Below the pieces are notes generated by a model that made no database searches, was not told the origin of the DNA, and saw nothing but the letters and a program-made list of their open reading frames with translations. Below, piece after piece: positions 61,309-64,000 of a stretch of DNA of 64,000 bases. The DNA is from Sarcomyxa edulis. Taxonomy: Eukaryota; Basidiomycota; Agaricomycetes; Agaricales; Mycenaceae. Location of the stretch: positions 496,001-560,000 of the forward strand of contig QUOL01000001.1 in NCBI GenBank assembly GCA_009761415.1. The letters are read 5' to 3'. The translations under genes and the position numbers were made by a program. Within the stretch, counting starts at the first letter, position 1; each line of letters opens with the position of its first letter.

Positions 61309-62928
61309 GCGAAGGGTAAGCGAGCGACGGCAGAGATGGTGGTTGGATTATTAGATGTAAAAAACGGCGAAGATGTGTGGGGTTGTTGCAGGAGGACACG
61401 CAGTTTAGGGAAATGACTCTACAGCCTCGAGGCAATCGAAACTTCTATCTGCAAACAGCCCAGGGCTACAGGCAGATATACAGGCCAAGGGCGATGGGGC
61501 CACCACAACGTACGTCCTGACTCTGGCTGAAACTGGCAGCTAACAAGCGCTGTAACGAGATTCGAGGTTGGGTACTCCTGCTAGTAAAGGAATGTAAGGT
61601 GAAATACGAAAAGTCGGAAGCTCTAGCGTGGTTTGCAGCGTTTGCTGGTGGTTTGAGTTGGCGTGATCTTTTTGGACTGCAACAACATTTTTTGCATTTT
61701 GCACGTAAAACCCCGATTCGGGACCATCTCTTCACAACCAAGCCACAAACTTCTTATCGTTTCAAATTATCTTCCAGCACTACCACTGATTGTGATACAG
61801 ACTACATGTTTATTAGCTTGCGCTCTTTGCCGCCAGTGGGAGCGCCGTTCCTAGAATAACGGCACCCACCGCAGCTGATCAGTCGAATTCCCCGCAAAGA
61901 CCCTCTCGAACGCCCAGGTTTACACGCCCACCCCCATCACAGGGATCCACACATGGAATCCGACGTCGTACAGACGGCTTCTGGGACGCAGGTAAGACGA
62001 TCCCTTGACGATGAACACCACCGTGCATGATAACAGGATGGGCAACAAGTCCCAGAATAGAAGGCATCGAGCATGCTGACAATAATGATGATGGCGAACA
62101 ACCCAGAATGGCCGCCCCAAGTCCACGACTTGCACTGCTGTCGAACGAACTTGCACAGGTTGGTTCGTACTTGGTTTATCCGGCCTTGCAACGAAAATAT
62201 AAACCTTTGAGTCAACTCAACGAATCAAAACCGCTTACTTGGACTTGTGTGTATGTATAGCCGACATATTTGAGCCATGCGGGGGAAATAGCAAGAGCAG
62301 TAGAACCTGAACCGAGCGGTGTTTGTTGTCGAATAAGATTCCTGGCCTGCAGTGCATGTTTGACAGAGTGAACAGAAAAACCCCTAGTCAAGGGAGAGTA
62401 GGGTTGATTAATTATGCCAGCCCGAAGAATGACAGCTACCAGACTGTCGGGACGACCAATATGCCTTGGCTCTATCAATCAATGCACAGGTTTGAATCCT
62501 CTCCGTTCAATACAGCTGACGGAGGACGGAGGAAACGCATAAAGGCTACCAAGGCGGAACCGGGGTGCCGATTTGTCGAACCAATCAGGGTAAGCACTGA
62601 AGTTACCTATAGCTCGCCTCGGCACTTCTTTTGGGGTGGCGTGCACGGACGTCGAAGAGACGAAGAGGGACGCGACAGCACCAACGTCACCTCTCGCATC
62701 ACGTGTAGCATACCGTCGAAATTAGGAATGGGGGACCAAAGCCTGGATTCGCACAAACCCGCCTTCTCAGGGCATTTCTTTGTGGCTACTTTAGTCGTAG
62801 GTGGTACGAGCGCTGAACCCTACAACAGAAATAAGTAAGTGCGTCGTCATCAACGTTCCCACCCACGCAATCTCCACCTCAGCGCATCCCACACTCACCT
62901 GCTTTCTCCATCAACAACATATAAGACA
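61309..62928. other. long intergenic region without a supported gene
   Basis: About 1.6 kb separates the divergent AGC kinase and acidic-protein genes. A plus-strand frame of 171 codons (62323-62838) and several minus-strand frames (61879-62478) are present, but none shows a known motif. One minus-strand frame looks like a mitochondrial presequence (QARNLIRQQTPLGSGST). A CCAAT box lies at 62581-62585. A small multi-exon gene on the minus strand remains possible. Confidence 0.4.
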
Positions 62929-63717
62929 ATGTCGTCGGAGGAAAGGTCGCCAGAACCGGAACTTCTGTCTGATGCTGAAGAGTTGAACGGGAGGGCGACG
63001 CAGGATGACTTTGAGCTGTATGCTGACGAAGGTCGGTCCCAACTTCAGAGGGACGAAAGCGAAGGAGACGGAGAGGTCGGTATCGTTGACGAACTCGATC
63101 CTTTCTGGCTAGCGGCTGATGAAGGTATACGGGCCCAGGAAAGAGGAGAAGAAGAACAGGAAGTCGAGATAGAACAGGTGGGAGAGGAAGAAAACGAAGA
63201 CGCCGAGCCCAGAGTTAATGATATTGACAAGAGTGGACAAGACGAGGTATGCTTGTATCCTCGGAGAGTAAACTTCGTCAGATGTTGACTTTGTGTCTTT
63301 TGTGTAGATAAGTGGCAGCGCAGAAGCTCTTATCAACGCAGAGGTACACAAAATACAGATAGTTCTAAACAGAGTCGGCATTGATCGTACAATGGCTTAC
63401 AGGAAGGCCGTGCGGGACCAGAGGAGGAGGAGGAGGAGGAAGAAATCGAAGAACTCGAAGACGACGATGACGAAGAAGATGAAGACTACGTCAAGGAGCT
63501 TAGTCCAAAAGGCAAGGCTCCGCCAGCTATCGTGATTCCCAAGGTCACGAAAGTGGCAGAACCGGTCTTGCCGAGTCCGTCGAAGAAGAGGCCCATCGAT
63601 GATGTAGAGGAAGACACCAACGGGCATCCCCAGATTAACGGGAACGGTGCTATCTTTGACAAGACTGCTACGAGCACAGATGTCTCCGAGACCCCGACTA
63701 AAAAGGCGAAGGTGTAA
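62929..63717 (+). CDS. acidic, probably nuclear protein of unknown function
   Basis: I do not recognise the family. The ATG at 62929 (gacaATGTCG) opens an acidic protein: MSSEERSPEPELLSDAEELN, FELYADEGRSQLQRDESEGD, VDELDPFWLAADEGIRAQE. Two introns (about 63247-63308 and 63343-63402) surround a 36-nt exon (ISGSAEALINAE). A poly-Glu/Asp run (EEEEEEEEIEELEDDDD), then EDYVKELSPKGKAPPAIVIP, follow, and the C-terminus has two basic clusters (SPSKKRPIDD and TPTKKAKV) that look like nuclear localisation signals. The composition recalls histone chaperones or chromatin factors, but no diagnostic fold is visible. About 220 residues. Confidence 0.6.
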
Positions 63718-64000
63718 GACAGCAGGATGGACACGAATAAAAGTGAAGGACACAGAGAGAGATGGAGATCATGAATTATGCTGTATTTTGATATCTGAAT
63801 CGTTTGTCTGTAGTCGTGCCGGTTCCTGGACATAAAGCAAGATGGTGGTCGTGAGTTGGATTTGTCTGTTTTCAAAGAAACAATTGGCTGGGTTCACGAG
63901 GCTGTGCTGCGTATATCAGGGCACGATATGACGATAAGTGCATGCAAAAATACTCACGCATATGCATATACACCACATTATCATCGAAAACCGAGAGATA

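Noticed and set aside
62323..62838. 171-codon plus-strand open frame
   Set aside because: No known motif, biased to no domain, and no splice-supported extension; probably chance.

Overview
This window is nuclear DNA of a filamentous basidiomycete fungus, most likely an Agaricomycete. The genes are tightly packed and interrupted by many 45-65 nt GT-AG introns. They include a DASH complex subunit, a mitochondrial methylcrotonyl-CoA carboxylase, secreted plant-biomass enzymes and two long F-box proteins of a type that is common in mushroom-forming fungi. No prokaryotic operons, CRISPR arrays or intact transposons were seen. All CDS coordinates are spans from start codon to stop codon; introns lie inside them and were placed by eye from splice signals and family conservation.

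Layout. 1-5.2 kb: a 5'-truncated GH51 arabinofuranosidase carrying an apparent 1-bp frameshift, then a secreted SGNH/GDSL (CE16-like) protein whose catalytic residues look replaced. 5.6-13.7 kb: DASH subunit ASK1, an intron-containing tRNA-Asp, DUS2 (a tRNA dihydrouridine synthase transcribed away from the tRNA), ribosomal protein eS21, and the biotin-carrying alpha subunit of methylcrotonyl-CoA carboxylase. 15.2-18.0 kb: an M36 fungalysin protease. 18.4-28.4 kb: raptor (KOG1) and dynactin p150Glued head to head. 28.8-32.3 kb: a two-finger C2H2 protein and adenosine kinase. 32.8-44.6 kb: a membrane-anchored gamma-glutamylcyclotransferase-like protein, then two paralogous F-box genes in opposite orientation flanking NOG2 and enolase. 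45.6-53.7 kb: an RCC1-repeat protein, the recombination factor Swi5, and a full-size ABCA-type ABC transporter. 53.8-61.3 kb: a CorA-type Mg2+ transporter and a PX-like AGC kinase of the S6K/SGK class. 62.9-63.7 kb: an acidic nuclear-type protein of unknown function.

How the genes relate. Most are housekeeping genes placed next to each other without an obvious common pathway. Some themes recur. Raptor is the substrate-recruiting subunit of TORC1, and the AGC kinase about 33 kb away belongs to the class of TOR-controlled kinases. NOG2 and eS21 serve ribosome production, DUS2 and tRNA-Asp serve tRNA supply, and ASK1 and dynactin serve microtubules. The GH51, CE16-like and M36 genes encode secreted proteins expected of a plant-litter or wood saprotroph or pathogen. 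I found no clear previously undescribed multi-gene system. The most noteworthy signals are the degenerate SGNH active site, the GH51 frameshift, the about 50-residue activation-loop insertion in the AGC kinase, three GC-AG introns and several very close divergent or convergent gene pairs.
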